Source: Pelobates cultripes | Taxonomy: Eukaryota > Chordata > Amphibia > Anura > Pelobatidae | Length of the DNA stretch: 64,000 bases | Direction of reading: 5' to 3' | Assembly: GCA_933207985.1 (NCBI GenBank) | Contig: OW240915.1 | Location: 117,172,872-117,236,871, forward strand | Shown: one piece after another, positions 11,088 to 22,760 of the stretch | How the letters are laid out: every line of letters starts with the position of its first letter | Position numbering within the stretch: the first letter of the stretch is position 1 | Notes under the pieces: generated by a model | Database searches by the model: none | Told to the model about the DNA's origin: nothing | The model's input: the letters and a program-made list of their open reading frames with translations, nothing else | Translations under genes and position numbers: made by a program

Positions 11088-11525
11088 TGTAACCGTGTAA
11101 GCGTGCAGAAGCTGAACACAGAGAGATGAACACAGGTATTCAGGAAGGAAGAGGCCTTTATTCACGTACCGATCAGGGCTCAGATGAACTCCTGTTCCAA
11201 AAATATCTGAGCACTGAATACATAGAGTACATTCCTTATATAGCACTGCAGCTCATCCCATAATTAGCTACGCCCACACATACCCTTAACCTAATCAATC
11301 AACAGAGTCTAAACTCATCCATCCGGTCTAACCACGTGGCTTATCTGAAACAAAGGAGAGGGACGCGTAATTCCAGTTCCTGCATTCCTGCACATGCTCA
11401 GTACATTGATGACAGTATCTTAGCTACGTGTAACTAACTAACTGATACTCCAAACACATGTACCTACATATGCCTTGTGGCAATCTTGGCCTACTAAACT
11501 TTTATTTTACTGGAATTCCATCACA
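11088..11525 (-). repeat. ERV 5' LTR
   Basis: Matches the 3' LTR over its length, with TG...CA ends, and carries an extra TAAC-type 4-base unit near 11435. A TATATAAGGAAT promoter element lies at about 11231-11242 on the minus strand, with AATAAA about 75 bases downstream near 11158-11163. It would have driven transcription leftward, antisense to grb10. Confidence 0.93.
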
Positions 11526-12116
11526 TTTCCTACGTCAAGTGTTGCTACTATTGTTTGCATAACCATCCGCTCTACCTTCCTGGCTAGGTGTTCTCTTTGA
11601 CTCCAATATTTACTTCACCCCTCATGTCCAGTCAATCACAAAATTCTCCTACTTTCATCTCAAAAAAATATTGCATATCCACAGCAACATGTAGAATTTT
11701 TAGCGCTTGGTGGTTAGACAGCTGGAACGACCCCAACCAGAGTCTCTTCCTTCTAGTGGTGGATACAAAAACGAGTGGTCGATGGGTAGCAGCACCTTGC
11801 TGGGGTCCACAGGTTCAAATCAATATGCAAGATAAAAGAGACAAGAGGCCCACATTGGTAATGGTATAATAAGTTTTTGTAGTTGATAGAATAAAGAAAA
11901 GCGCTTACAATTTTCTGGAGCTTCTAAATGGCTCCAATGATGTCGCCTGGGCAGTATGATCCTCTGTGGATATTCAAATAGTCCTGGACTGGGAAGATCC
12001 TGGACTAGTAGCCTGTTGCAGGTGTGTGATAGGGTCCCAAATGATGTAGGGAAAAGTTCTTATTTGTAAGTACGATAGCAGCAGGTCACCGATATGTAAT
12101 CTGTGGAGAATAAAAC
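11526..12116. other. host intronic sequence, no gene seen
   Basis: Resumes the sequence interrupted by the provirus (starts with the TTTC duplication). No repeat family or ORF of note was recognised. Confidence 0.5.
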
Positions 12117-13130
12117 TGTAACGGATCACCTGGCACCCCGACAGGGTACCTCCGTTAAAGGATGCTCCTAGCACTTCCTGAGGACTCCAAGCACTGCAGC
12201 AGACACCAAAACCACGAACCGTAGGAGCATATGAGTGCTCTCAAGCATATGAATGTTGTATACAGCCGAATAGGAAAAACCATGCGAATAGGTTTACACT
12301 CCTAGCAGTCAAACTGGAACAGCATACAATAAATCCTCCCCCAATATTGAGACGACACTTCACTTTGAGGGTTAAGCAGGAACTGACTGGACTGGCACAT
12401 ACAGCCTCTTTTATTCCCAATCCACAAATTTAGTACTGCCCACAGGGTTTTACAGAACAACCAATAACACGTACAATACACTCAGACACTCCCACACAAA
12501 ATCCTCCCCTCTGCCTGTGATACAATTACCTTACACAATGGGTAATCTAATTATCACAGACAGAGAAATACAGTTTCATAAAACACATCACAGGGACCCC
12601 AAAACATGCAATAACCCCAAAAAGTATATAATTGGAACCGGGGGATCTGGATGAACCACATATCCAAAATTCACCCAGATCCGTTCAGTACTTTGGAAAA
12701 TACAGTTTAATGCAGATTCTGCAGAACATATACAGGCTAAATGAAAAACAATTACTGTATAATGTGTCCCCTGCTGTATAGTCCAAAACCACTGCACGAT
12801 GTCTCTGTGCACCAAATACTGGCGAGATGGCACCGTGTTGAAAAGTCCAAACAGTGTCTGTGAGTTAAAATGGCCGCCATCCATTGTTCTCACCATGTGC
12901 TTCATCCATTGTTCTCACCATGTGCCTCTGATACAGGAAATGGTGGCCACCCAGTAACTCCACAGTATGCCCCCAGATGGTTCTTAAAGGGCCAGCAGCA
13001 GCACAACACAAATCCAGTATGCCCAAATCATGTCTTTAAAGGGCAATACATCCCAGGGGCCATAGTCACATGGCAGGAGGCTGGCAATCAGTCTTCTCCA
13101 ATGCCCAGTGGCGAGGTTGGTTTCGCCACA
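12117..13130 (-). mobile_element. solo LTR (1014 bp) with 5-bp TSD
   Basis: It is flanked by AAAAC on both sides (12112-12116 and 13131-13135). The minus strand begins TGTGGCG and ends GTTACA, and holds GGGAATAAAAG, an AATAAA signal, near 12405-12415. Its U5 end (AGTGCTTGGAG, GCTAGGAGCAT, GGGGTGCCAGG) resembles the end of the solo LTR at 33892-36179, so the two belong to one family. No internal region remains, consistent with LTR-LTR recombination. Confidence 0.85.
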
Positions 13131-13459
13131 AAAACAAAATATAGTGTACGCTGATAAAAGATGATAAAAATTAAAGGTGAAATTATTAATTTCACATCCT
13201 TACAACAGCTAAATTAATAGTCGCTAGGAAATGGAAATCTGCTAGCCTGCTTCGATGTGACAAATTACATGTCTGGCAATGCAAAATGGAGTTAGGTTGT
13301 GCAAGGACAGAGAATTAGAACTCCAACATGGTTAGAATGTGGTTATACTGGATTAAAAAGTTAGACCCCCTTAATGTGCATATATTTTTGTATGAAACAG
13401 GATTTTTCTATGAAAAAAGAGTGCTTCAGCCTTTCTCTCAGAGACGCCTAGGTGTAATT
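13131..13459. other. intronic sequence
   Basis: About 330 bases between the solo LTR and the hAT-like element. Nothing recognisable. Confidence 0.5.
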
Positions 13460-13669
13460 CAGGGGTGGGCTGGGCCGGGGGGCAGGGAGGCAATTGCCCC
13501 CCATGCCGCCCTAAATTCTGTTAAGAACGGCTGCTGCAGGGCCGGCCTTTTAAATGCTGCAGCCGCCTCAGCACTCTGTTAAGAGCCTCAGGCGACTGCA
13601 GCTGCTCCTCCCCTCCCCTGTAGCGTGGCCGAGCTGCTCTGCTGTCCACGGTGCCTGGCCGGACTGATA

Positions 13670-13785
13670 GGAAGGAGTGTGCACTTCCTGTCAGTCTTCG
13701 GTTACAGGAAACAGAAACTCAGCGCGGAACAGGAGTTTCTGTTTCCTGTAACCGGTCGGACTGACAGGAAGTGCACACTCCTTCC
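13670..13785. repeat. long hairpin (about 50-bp arms)
   Basis: Arms 13670-13720 and 13733-13785 are near-perfect inverted repeats (GGAAGGAGTGTGCACTTCCT... and its complement) around a 12-base loop. Located between the left end of the hAT-like element and its satellite. Confidence 0.85.
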
Positions 13786-14655
13786 TAGGTGAAGGGGGAA
13801 GGAGAGGGGAGGAGAGGTGAAGGGGGGAAGGAGAGGTGAAGGGGAAGGAGAGGTGAAGGGGAAGGGGGAGGTGAAGGGGGAAGGGGAGGCAGGGGGGGGA
13901 AGGGAAGTGAAGGGGGAAGGAGAGGTGAAGGGGAAGGAGAGGCTTTAAGGGGGGAAGGAGAGGTGAAGGGGGAGGAGAGGAAGGGGGGAGGAGAGGTGAA
14001 GGGGGAGGAGAGGTGAAGGGGGAGGAGAGGTGAAGCAAGTGAGAGGAAGGAGGGAGCAAAGGTGAAGAGGAGGAGAGGCGAAGAGGGAGGAGAGGCAGAG
14101 GGGAGGAGAGAGGAAGGAGGGAGGAGGAGGTGAAGGGGGAAGGAGAGGTGAAGAGGGGAGGAGAGGTGAAGGGGTGGAGGAGGTGAAGAGGGAGAGGAGG
14201 TGAAGGGGAAGGAGAGGTGAAGGGGTGGAGAGGTGAAGAGGGGAGGAGAGGTGAAGGGGGAAGGAGAGGAAGGGAGGAGAGGTGAAGGGGAAGGAGGAGG
14301 TGAAGGGGGGAAGGAGAGGTGAAGGGGGGGGAAGGAGAGGTGGCTGGGGAAGGAGAGGTGAAGTGGAGAGGTGAAGGGAGAGAGGAGAGGTGAAGAGGGC
14401 AGAAGGAGAGGTGAAGAGGGGAGGAGATGTGAAGAGGAGAGGTGAAGGGGGAAGGAGAGATGAAGGGGGGAAGGAGAGGTGAAGGGGGGAAGGAGAGGTG
14501 AAGGGGGAAGGAGAGGTGAAGGGGAGGAAGGAGAGGTGAAGGGGGGAAAGAGAGGTGAAGGGGGGAGAGTTGAAGGGGAGGAAGGAGAGGTGAAGAGGGG
14601 AGGAGGAGAGGTGAAGGGAGGAAGGAGAGGTGAAGGGAGGGAGGAGAGGTGAAGG
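13785..14655. repeat. purine minisatellite, GGAGAGGTGAAGGGG-type
   Basis: About 870 bases of strongly strand-asymmetric, degenerate repeats of GAGAGGTGAAGGGGGAAGGA and shorter variants. Long minus-strand ORFs across it (Pro/Ser/Leu/His repeats) are by-products of the repeat. Confidence 0.9.
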
Positions 14656-14990
14656 GGACAATGCATTCTTTGCACACATACACAGAAACACACAATGCAA
14701 ACCCTTACACACACACTGCTTTTCTTACACACAGAAACACAATGCATCTCTAACACACACTCAATGCACACACTTACAGACACACACCTTGCATCCCTTA
14801 TGCATACAAACACAGATTCACGCAATGCATCCCTTATACACAACCAGAAACACACAATACATCGCTTATACACAAATGCACACTGCTTCCACAACACACA
14901 AACACACTGCATCACCTGCACAAACGGGTATCCCTATACACTACATACCATAAGCACACATATTAGATCCTCTACAATAACACATAACAC
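14656..14990. repeat. CA-rich minisatellite
   Basis: Irregular repeats of ACACACAATGCATCCCTTACAC type. The complementary form occurs at about 42560-42960 in the other hAT-like element, so this is a shared module rather than an independent microsatellite. Confidence 0.8.
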
Positions 14991-16239
14991 ATCCCCTACA
15001 CACTCCACTCCCTGTGAGCGAACTCATGGGTGGGTGGAACATATAAGTGGACTTATGAGTGGGCCTTGTGCGCATACTCACCGTCAGGCCCTGGGGCCCA
15101 GAACTTGAGCTGTGTAAGGGGTCCCCAAAAAATGGAGCTGCTTCCAATTCTCCCAGAACATTGAATTGTGTGACCACAGTTGCAAACAGGCTCCAGAGAT
15201 CCTGTTCTACACCAGACCAGTGGAGCCAAACTGCAGCCCATCATCATCCTCATCTTGTTGTAAGTAGGCAATCTAGTATATTATTAGTGACACTTATCTA
15301 TAATTTACCTCACATTAAAGGGACACTATAGTCCCCAGAACGACTGCAGCTTAATAAAGTGGTTCTGGTGTCTATAGCCGGCAGCACTGGCGTTAGTTCG
15401 TATAGCAGCTCATATAGGTGGGGCATTGTGATGTCACATGGGGGGCGGCAAATACAGCTGTTCCCCATGCAGCCACAGGTGCCACTGTGCTGGGAGATTG
15501 TGATTACTCTTCACTTCCTCCCAGCCTACAGAGCAGCGCATGGGAGAGAGAGAGGGGAGGCATGATTTAATCTTACAACAAATCCAGTAAGCAAATCTTT
15601 ATAAATTTGGGGGGATCAGCTCTGTTTCCACAGTTTATTGGTGTTTACTCTGATGTCTGTATTAATATTGAGGGATTTCTAAGTAGTAACATCAGTGTGT
15701 GTCAGCAGGGCCAGCCGTTGGGGTATGCACACTGTGCGGTCACGCAGGGTGCCATCACAATAGAGGTGCCCTGCGGACAACACAGCTCACAAGTTGGGGA
15801 CACCAGCCTATTCAGTTTAAATGATTCGCTGGTGGTCCACTGGTACACACCAGCAGTAGGTGCAGTCAGATTATAGCCTCTCCCTCATGGTTCCAACGCT
15901 CAGTTAGTGAGTCAGAGCACAGGCTCAGAGATTCTCAGCCTGCGCTCTGACAACATTGAAAGTCAGAGCCGTGAAGGAGCGGGTATGGCAAAGAGCTACT
16001 GTTTAGCATAACATCAATATTCGTTATTAAAGCAGGAAAAGGTGGGCACCATTGCACTGATTTGGTGGTGCAATGGGTCACTTGACTGGTTTTGCCCCCC
16101 AGGCCTAAGGCTGCCAGCCCTCCCCTGGTGTAATTTGTCTGTATATTCAAGATGTTAATGATGTATAGGTATTACAGTAATTGCAAGTTTTGAATTAGAA
16201 TTTGTCACGTAAGTAATGTCATTTGAAATAAAGAAAATG

Positions 16240-16700
16240 TATTAACAAAAAATAAATAGGAGTCCAACCAACTGGAGGATCCAAAGTAAATATAAAGTAA
16301 CTTTTATTAGAAATAAAACATATAAACATGATACACTAACGCGTTGCACCTGGCAGTAGGCTTTTTCAAAGTGTTTAGAGACTTGGACCACTCTGGTGAG
16401 TCATGTGATGTCAGTCATGTGACCTGTAAGTTTAATCAATTCGTGGATACATAAAAGGTAGTATCTGAATGATAGTAATATGGAAATCCAATCAGTGGGT
16501 AGAATGTCAGAAAGCATCTGCTGACTGCTCTGTGCGTTTAAATTTACAGAGTTTATATCAGCCAGCTCGAACTGGAGGGCTGGTGCTCCAGGGGGTTAAT
16601 CTCTGTATGTGCATTGTTCAGCTATTTGATGCCGACCGTACAGACTCTAGGCACCTTGACCACGTCCACTTATTAAAGTGACCATAGTGCCTGGAGTAAC
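16240..16700 (-). mobile_element. Penelope-like terminal-repeat fragment (candidate)
   Basis: The minus strand contains TTTGAAAAAGCCT...AGGTGCAACGCG (about 16377-16341), laid out like the hammerhead-like motifs at 32150-32192 and 27424-27466 but with a damaged GAAA. No coding region is present. Called from this motif alone. Confidence 0.4.
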
Positions 16701-18803
16701 CCTTTTATCTTTGTTTTTTTCTTATGTTAAAATGTTTTACTTGCATTATATATGATTTATTGGTGGTTGTTTGTGTGAAGTATTTTTATATAGACATACT
16801 TGTCACAAAGTTTTTAAGAAAGTCATTAATGGATAGTTTCAAAAGTAAAGTATTTTTCAAAGTACTGTATTTTGGAGATTTTTCTTTTAGGTTTTTGGAC
16901 TCTGTTAATGGGGATAATCCATCTAACAGTGTTAGGACCTGCTGGTTAAGAGCAAGACAGTTAGTAAAGGCAGTGCCAGGATCAGGGCCATCTTTAACGT
17001 GTGGCTCCCCTGATCCAGTTACTCCTGGGGGGCTGTGGCACCTGATGTAATCAGGGGCACCCGGCCCTTTAAGATGTCTCTGTCCTTTTGCCTGCTGGAA
17101 GGAAGTGAGGTCAGATCACTTCCTCCCAAGTAACAAGGTGCCGTTGGGAAGGGGGATGTGGATGAGGCACACACAGGAGGATGAGAGGGACTGAGGAAGC
17201 CTGGTTTCTCAGACTTCCATCAGCCTTGGCCATCTAGCTCCCACTGGACCCAATGGAAGCCACCCTTCTGTACCCAAAAGGTAAGGACTTACACGCATTC
17301 CAATGATAACAGTACCTATAAATACACCACTGCATGCCCACACATACACATACACATGTGTATTTGAATAAAAGTATGCCTTTGTATAAGCACTGCTCAC
17401 AAAAACATCCCTACGAGTATGGCCAAATGGTAGATGCACAGCTGGCGTAGCATTGTGGGAGTTATGCGGCAGATGAAGGGTCATTTTTCTACACTTTTGC
17501 ACTAGAGGGGAGGCCCCAAAAAATTTCTTGCACTTGGGCCCTCTATACATTAGTTCAGTCACTGGGTTGGGGTGGAGGCTGTGATTGTATGCCAGTGAGT
17601 TAGGGGTTGGCAGTAGTGGGAGAGGGCAGTGTCCAGGAGGCCCAAGCAAACGCTTGCCCAGGAAATAATCAATATTAAAGATGTCCTTGCCCAGGATGTG
17701 CAGGCAGCACGAGTCACTTCCTGCCTGGAAAGAGGCATGAGCAAGAGATTACAGCTCTACTGACACCATCACAGCTGGGGAGATAAAAGCCACTTGCTTG
17801 ATCCCAGTCTCTGCAACAATCCTTCTGAGGTGCCAGATTTGTACCTCTTGCGATGCACTTGATCCAGAACCAGATCCCCAGAGTGTAAGATGTCAGTCGG
17901 AGAGCGTATTGACATTTAAATTTTAGAAAATAGCCAGTAGTTCCCCTCATACTGACTTGAGGAATGGCAGCTATAACCCTAGACCCAAATAACCTTAAAT
18001 CACCCAATGTGTCCTCTTACCCTATCCTGTTATTCCAACTCTTTAAACTGTAGCACAATCATAAACCAATTACTAATGGCTCAATTCAGGATGTCATGAA
18101 TTCTTCTCATGTAAAGAAATGGAGACCTAAATAGCATGTGCCCATGGAGCAATTATTTATAGGCTACTAATTGAGTAAACAAAATGTATACTCTGGGCAA
18201 CCACAAAAGTGAAACAATCCTAATATAGGATTATTAAGAAATTTATAGAAAACCAATTTGAGAAGTTGTGCAGATCCTACTCCGTACTTAAAAGTGAAAC
18301 TCCATGCCTAAGTAACATTTTTTTCTCTCCCTCCTTTTTTCTATTAGTAAAAGTAAATCTTCAATGACAAAAAAAAAAAAAAAAAGTGAAATAAATGATG
18401 CATTGCATGGAAACAAATGTCAGACACAAAAAGAAAAATGGAAACAAACTTTTCCACTGGGGGAGGGGAATATTGCTCCTGGTAAAAGCTGACAAGCCAT
18501 GAAACCTCATTTCAATATCTTTTTTGAGAAGCATATGCTATTGTACTTGGAGTGTGTTTTGAAGGTATAGGAGACTTCTTGTCCCAGTGATCTCATTATG
18601 CAACTACATTTACATTTATATGGAAAATTATATGGAAAATTCAAGATTGTGTACAAGATTGTGTATCTGCAGTTTAAGAATGCAGCGTGCATTTTTATAA
18701 CCTTTTGGTAATTTTACGGTTAAACTGGGTGGTTATTTTTATTTAGTTTTTGTTTGTTTAAATGCATAACCAGCCTTCCTATAGGGTCTCCAGTCATTGG
18801 CAC
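16701..18803. other. intronic sequence with unassigned repeats
   Basis: No convincing gene. A segment from about 16976 (CAGGGCCATCTTTAA) to 17565 (TTCAGTCACTG) has hAT-like ends at both margins but no TSD that I can see. A 19-base A-run lies near 18370. Confidence 0.4.
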
Positions 18804-19281
18804 TTAAAAGACCACTAAAGGCACCTAGACCACTTCAGCTTAATGAAGTGGTCTGGGTGCCAGGTGCCTCTAGGATTAACCCTCTCTGCTGTAAACATAG
18901 CAGTTTCTGAGAAACTGCTATGTTTACTTTGGGGTTAATCCAGCCTCTAGTGGCTGTCTCACTGACAGCCGCTAGAGGCGCTTCTCACTGTGATTTTCAC
19001 AGTGAAAAGGCGCCAGCATCCATAGAAAAGCATTGATAATGCTTTCCTATGATACTGGCTGAATGTGCGCGGCCGCGCATGCGCATTCAGCCGATGACTG
19101 CAGAAGAGGGAGGAGAGTCCCCAGCGCCGAGGGAGCCCGGCACTGGAAAAAAGGCAAGGGATTAACCCCTTCCTCCCCCTTAAGCGCCACGGGAGTGGGA
19201 TCCTGAGGGTGGGGGCACCCTCAGGGCACTATAGTGCCAGGAAAACGAGTATGTTTTCCTGGCACTATAGTGGTCCTTTAA
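18804..19281. mobile_element. T2-type MITE
   Basis: Starts TTAAAAGACCACTAAAGGC and ends CACTATAGTGGTCCTTTAA. Shares its hairpins and the GAGGGTGGGGGCACCCTCAG palindrome with the copy at 9002-9467 in the same orientation. Non-coding. Confidence 0.85.
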
Positions 19282-19917
19282 CATAAAACTGTAATTTTTC
19301 ACCGCAACTTGCAAATCAGGTACAAATAACAAGTTACAAAACAACAAATGAAAATATAGATGGATATGTCTATATATCTCTAGCTATCTTGATTTCTCAA
19401 TTTTGTCCTTGTGGCAAGTCACTTTCAACCTGTTTGCTCAGTGAGCCAAATTAATACTTTTTACCTACAAATAGCATCCCCCGTCATTGCATCTCAATAG
19501 CACATTTCTTTCCTTCCCAATCTGAGGACAAAAGTTTAGATGTGTGCGCTCTTTTGCTAAATGGTGCCCCGAATGAGAAGCCAATTTGGAGAACTCCCTA
19601 CACTACCCAACGTGTTTTTTTTTTTTTTTGTTTATTTTAACCGTAAAGGAGCTGTGCTGATCTGAGCTAGCATCTGTTTGTATATCAACATAGTTATTGA
19701 TGTTGGCAGTGGTTCTAGTCATTGGGCACCCCAAAATAAAAATTATGCTGCTAGCTACACTCTTTGGTTTACATGGAAACAGCAACTCCTTCCTGGGACA
19801 GCCTGACTACCACAACTTTTCTGCTCATTAATGATGAATGAAAATATCTGTTTTAAAATGACTAGAATGTAGTATTTTTTTTTATTTTCTCTGACTGAAT
19901 ATTTCTTTCTCCTCCAG
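19282..19917. other. intronic sequence
   Basis: AT-rich, with a T-run at 19616-19629 and no recognised repeat. It ends in a strong pyrimidine tract, ATTTCTTTCTCCTCCAG, that forms the acceptor of the next exon candidate. Confidence 0.5.
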
Positions 19918-20002
19918 GACAGTGTAGAGAAAACCTCAACTTGCTCCCAAAGAGGCCTAGTGGAAACAGGATTCATTTCTAAACGAATATCCTTAAATCC
20001 AG
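19918..20002 (+). CDS. candidate host coding exon (phase 0 to 1)
   Basis: A strong acceptor (TTTCTTTCTCCTCCAG) opens an 85-base segment read as DSVEKTSTCSQRGLVETGF then ISKRISLNP plus one base. The donor CCAG|GTTTGG is weak. The single overhanging G joins with the AT that starts the grb10 exon (38009) to give GAT (Asp), keeping the frame. It also joins in frame from the candidate exon at 1676-1804. No domain is recognised. The open frame continues some way past the donor, so the exon end is uncertain. Confidence 0.4.
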
Positions 20003-20551
20003 GTTTGGTATTATGTCGGAATGAATTACTAAAATGTTCTTATCCCTTTGTGTCAATCAATTGTTTTTCTAAACCAAGATAGGAGCTATTTTTTTTTTTT
20101 TTGGCTTCAAAAGACAGATGTTGACATGATTAGGTTTTTGTGTCAAAATATTTTTGGTGACTACTTGGTGTCTGGTCTACTTTGTTTTATGCATAGAACC
20201 ACAAGAACTTGATGGATAATGAGATCTTTGCTTCTGTTGGTCTATATTGCCTTCATGCTGTTTTTCCCTAAAACTATCCATTTTGGCACTGTACATTCAT
20301 AAGGAAAAGTAACTGGTTATAAATATTTGGTTTGGGGTTTGTGGAGTTGGGTTGTATGACACAAATGGAGTTAAAACAATAAAGTACACTGCAATGCTCA
20401 CAAGAGGCAAGCTGGTAAACTTAGAGGAATAAGAAAACACAAAGTAATGGGAAAACTAGATAGTCATTTTCACATATTACCTGTGTTGAATAACTTGATC
20501 CTGCAAAATGCTGCATACCCTCTGATGTTTTTGCACACTTAAAACTATAGT
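20003..20551. other. intronic sequence
   Basis: No gene or repeat family recognised. It ends with ACTATAGT, the target-site duplication of the next element. Confidence 0.5.
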
Positions 20552-22038
20552 CATGGGCGTCTGCAAGGGGGGGGCACTTCCCCCCTGGATTTTTCAGCCT
20601 GTGCTGCTGCTATTTTTAGTTTCAGTGTGAGAATACACTGCAATACTGGGGTGCCGGCCAGTATGTGGAGCTGTGACTGGAGAAAGGCAGGAAGCTACAA
20701 CTTATCTCTGCTTCTCTCTCACACTGTAACCGCAGGGGAGCAGCACATGCAGCCAGAGACAACCTACAGATCAGGTAAGTGAGGCATGGGGGATGGGGGG
20801 TGGGGGGCAGACTACAGATCAGGTAAGTGAGGCATGGTGGGGGAGACAGCATAGAGGAAGGTAAAGTAGAAGGAGCAGAAATGAGCAGAAAAGTTCTGCA
20901 AGGGGCAGGAGGGGTCAGCAAAGAATAGAAAGGGGCAGCAAAAAGCAGAAAAGGGTAGGAAAGGATTGCAAGGAGCAGTAGGGTAAAGTAGAAGGAGCAG
21001 GAAGGGGCAGCATGGAGCAGGAGGGGTCTGTGAGGGGTCAGCAAGGAGTAGGAAGGGGCAGCAGGAAGGGGTAGGAAGGATCTGCAAGGAGCAAGAGGCA
21101 GCAAGGAGCAGGAAGGGGCAGCAAGGAGAAAGGGGCATAAAGAATCAGAAGGAGCACAAAGGTAAAGTAGGAGAAAACAGAAAGGGTCTGCAAGGAGCAG
21201 GAAGGGATCAGAAAAGAAAGGAGCAGAAGGGCGCAAAATAAGCAGAAAGTAACAAACATAAAGGAGCAGAAGGAGCCTCAGAAGAAAAAGAAGACTGTGT
21301 CAAATAAAGGAGAAGAAAAGGCGATTGGAGCACTTCATTCTGGACACCACATCATAAGGCGTTGGTACCTGGGCCTGGCAGGGAAACTTTGCACCTTCTC
21401 TTCTCCCCAGGTAAAAAAAATATCAGTGTTAATGTGTTCACTTTTATTTACTGAGTGTCAGGAAACACAGAGGGCCGTTGGGTAGGGGTGCCTCTGATTG
21501 GCTAGTGGGTCAGCTGGCACTCTAAGCCAATCAGTAGCTCCCCATTCATAAAAACGTAAAACATTTTAGGAATCGGGAACTAGCGATTGGCTTAGAGCGT
21601 CAGCTGACCACTCTAGCCAATCAGCGGCACCCATGCCTGACGTCAATCTGCACTTCCTGACACTCCGTTTCATAAGCCGAATACCACTGAGTGACCTGGA
21701 GCTGCAGGAAGCCTTTGGGGTTAAACCATTTGAAATCGGTTTCACCCCTTAAAGGAAAGAGAGCGCCCAGGGGCCTCCTTGCATCATAGCATTTTCATTT
21801 AGATGAAGTTGTTATGGTGACTGGAATGTTCCTTTAATTTAATTAAAGGAACACTATAGTGTCAGGAAAACAAACATGTATTCTTGACACCGTAGTTGTG
21901 AAAACGCTATACACCCTGGCTTTATGTTCTAATGACTATGCTCTTCCCCTTCATGACACTATCAAAAAGGAGCCAAGCATGGATGTCATTACACTTATGC
22001 AATCCCCCCCCCTGGAAAAATTCCTGCTGACGCCCATA
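20552..22038. mobile_element. hAT-like DNA transposon, non-autonomous, 8-bp TSD
   Basis: Ends CATGGGCGTCTGCA on the left and TGACGCCCATA on the right are inverted repeats, flanked by ACTATAGT on both sides (20544-20551 and 22039-22046). No transposase. It contains a purine minisatellite (20815-21265), a CCAATCA-type palindrome (about 21495-21630), and two T2-type MITE ends back to back around 21836-21850 (TTCCTTTAATTTAATTAAAGGAAC). Confidence 0.8.
20815..21265. repeat. purine minisatellite, GGAGCAGGAAGGGGCAGCAA-type
   Basis: Degenerate tandem repeats of GCAAGGAGCAGGAAGGGGCA. Minus-strand ORFs across it (Pro/Leu/Cys-rich) are artefacts of the repeat. Confidence 0.9.
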
Positions 22039-22373
22039 ACTATAGTATCAGTGTTGTGAGTAGTTTATTAAAGAAATTCAGGGTGTAATGGAAGCAGTGT
22101 GTGACTGATCCCCGACATGGGATCCAGACCTATCCTGCTATGTGGTCTGTCCCTTCTCTTCCAGCACTAAGGACCCCAGCTGTCTTCCATGCAGGAATTG
22201 TTCCTTCTTGCAGGCAGGTGTCAATCCCTTTGCCCATGTTGCCTTGGACTATTGCTTTTCTAAAGGCATTTGCAGCTCACAGGCCTAGCTCAGAACTTAA
22301 ATTGAAAGTCATGTTTAAATGTCTGCAGGTGATACAAAACTCTAAAACGTCATAAAATGTGAGCCAGGTATTA

Positions 22374-22510
22374 TTTTGCTGTAGAGTGATTTGGATAGAT
22401 TTGGGAACTGGGCACTCAAATGGCTAATGCAATTTAATGAAGAAAAATGAAAGTTATGCACTTTGGAGTAGAGAACACACAAGCAACTTTAACTCTAAAC
22501 AGTAGTGATT
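22374..22510 (+). mobile_element. CR1-type LINE RT fragment
   Basis: The plus strand reads as a decayed FGNWALKWLMQFNEEK segment, matching the DWALKWQMEFDVEKCKVMHF stretch of the better preserved CR1 copy at 25283-25729. It contains stops. Confidence 0.6.
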
Positions 22511-22544
22511 TAGAGGTAACACGTGAGAAGGATTAGAGAATGAC

Positions 22545-22760
22545 ATAACTTGATGCATGCAAACCTCTTTTCAGCTATGTCTTTCTCACATCTGTTTTTG
22601 CTGTCGATCCAAAAGAAGGCAAAAAAAAAAAAAAAACTGGTTTGAAGTGTTTCCAATTTTGCAACAAACTAAGAAAACAATCCTTCTTGACACCAGATTG
22701 GCAGTCAGATCTCTCCTTAGAGCAAAAAACTATTATTCCACTAATAAAAATAAAAAAAAT
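22545..22760 (-). mobile_element. CR1-type 3' UTR fragment
   Basis: Matches 24515-24650 in the same orientation (TTTTGCTGTYGATCCAAAAG... AAGTGYTTCCAATT), with an expanded A-run. Non-coding. Confidence 0.6.

Larger units (their letters stand above)
1964..11525 (-). mobile_element. defective gamma-like endogenous retrovirus (provirus)
   Basis: A provirus on the minus strand bounded by two LTRs of 434 and 438 bases and flanked by the 4-bp duplication TTTC (1960-1963 and 11526-11529). Order in its own direction: 5' LTR, tRNA-Gly primer site, long leader, gag capsid and nucleocapsid, protease, reverse transcriptase, a deletion, integrase C-terminus, env SU and TM, polypurine tract, 3' LTR. The Gag and Pol motifs and the 4-bp TSD fit class I (gammaretrovirus-like) ERVs. 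Stops and frameshifts interrupt all genes, and RNase H plus the integrase core are missing, so it cannot be autonomous. A T2-type MITE sits in the leader. Confidence 0.93.
13460..16127. mobile_element. hAT-like DNA transposon, non-autonomous, 8-bp TSD
   Basis: The element starts CAGGGGTGGGCTGG and ends CCAGCCCTCCCCTG, and is flanked by identical 8-bp duplications GTGTAATT (13452-13459 and 16128-16135). The 8-bp TSD and CAGGG ends fit the hAT superfamily. It has no transposase ORF. It carries a 50-bp-arm hairpin, two satellites and a segment (about 14660-15440) shared in reverse with the hAT-like element at 42029-44128. Its right third (about 15490-16127) recurs, split, at 29051-29450 and 33188-33462. 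Confidence 0.85.

Noticed and set aside
1964..11525. A possibly active provirus
   Set aside because: Stops and frameshifts in gag, protease, RT and env, a mutated protease active site, and deletion of RNase H and the integrase core.
13691..14921. Long minus-strand ORFs (334, 378 and 255 codons) rich in Pro, Ser, Leu, His
   Set aside because: They are open in all three frames because the underlying purine minisatellite lacks stops; there is no non-repeat domain.
14630..15108. Thr/His-rich plus-strand ORFs
   Set aside because: They follow the CA-rich minisatellite and have no homologous domain.
20622..21236. 204-codon minus-strand ORF rich in Pro, Leu, Cys
   Set aside because: Another minisatellite artefact (unit GGAGCAGGAAGGGGCA).
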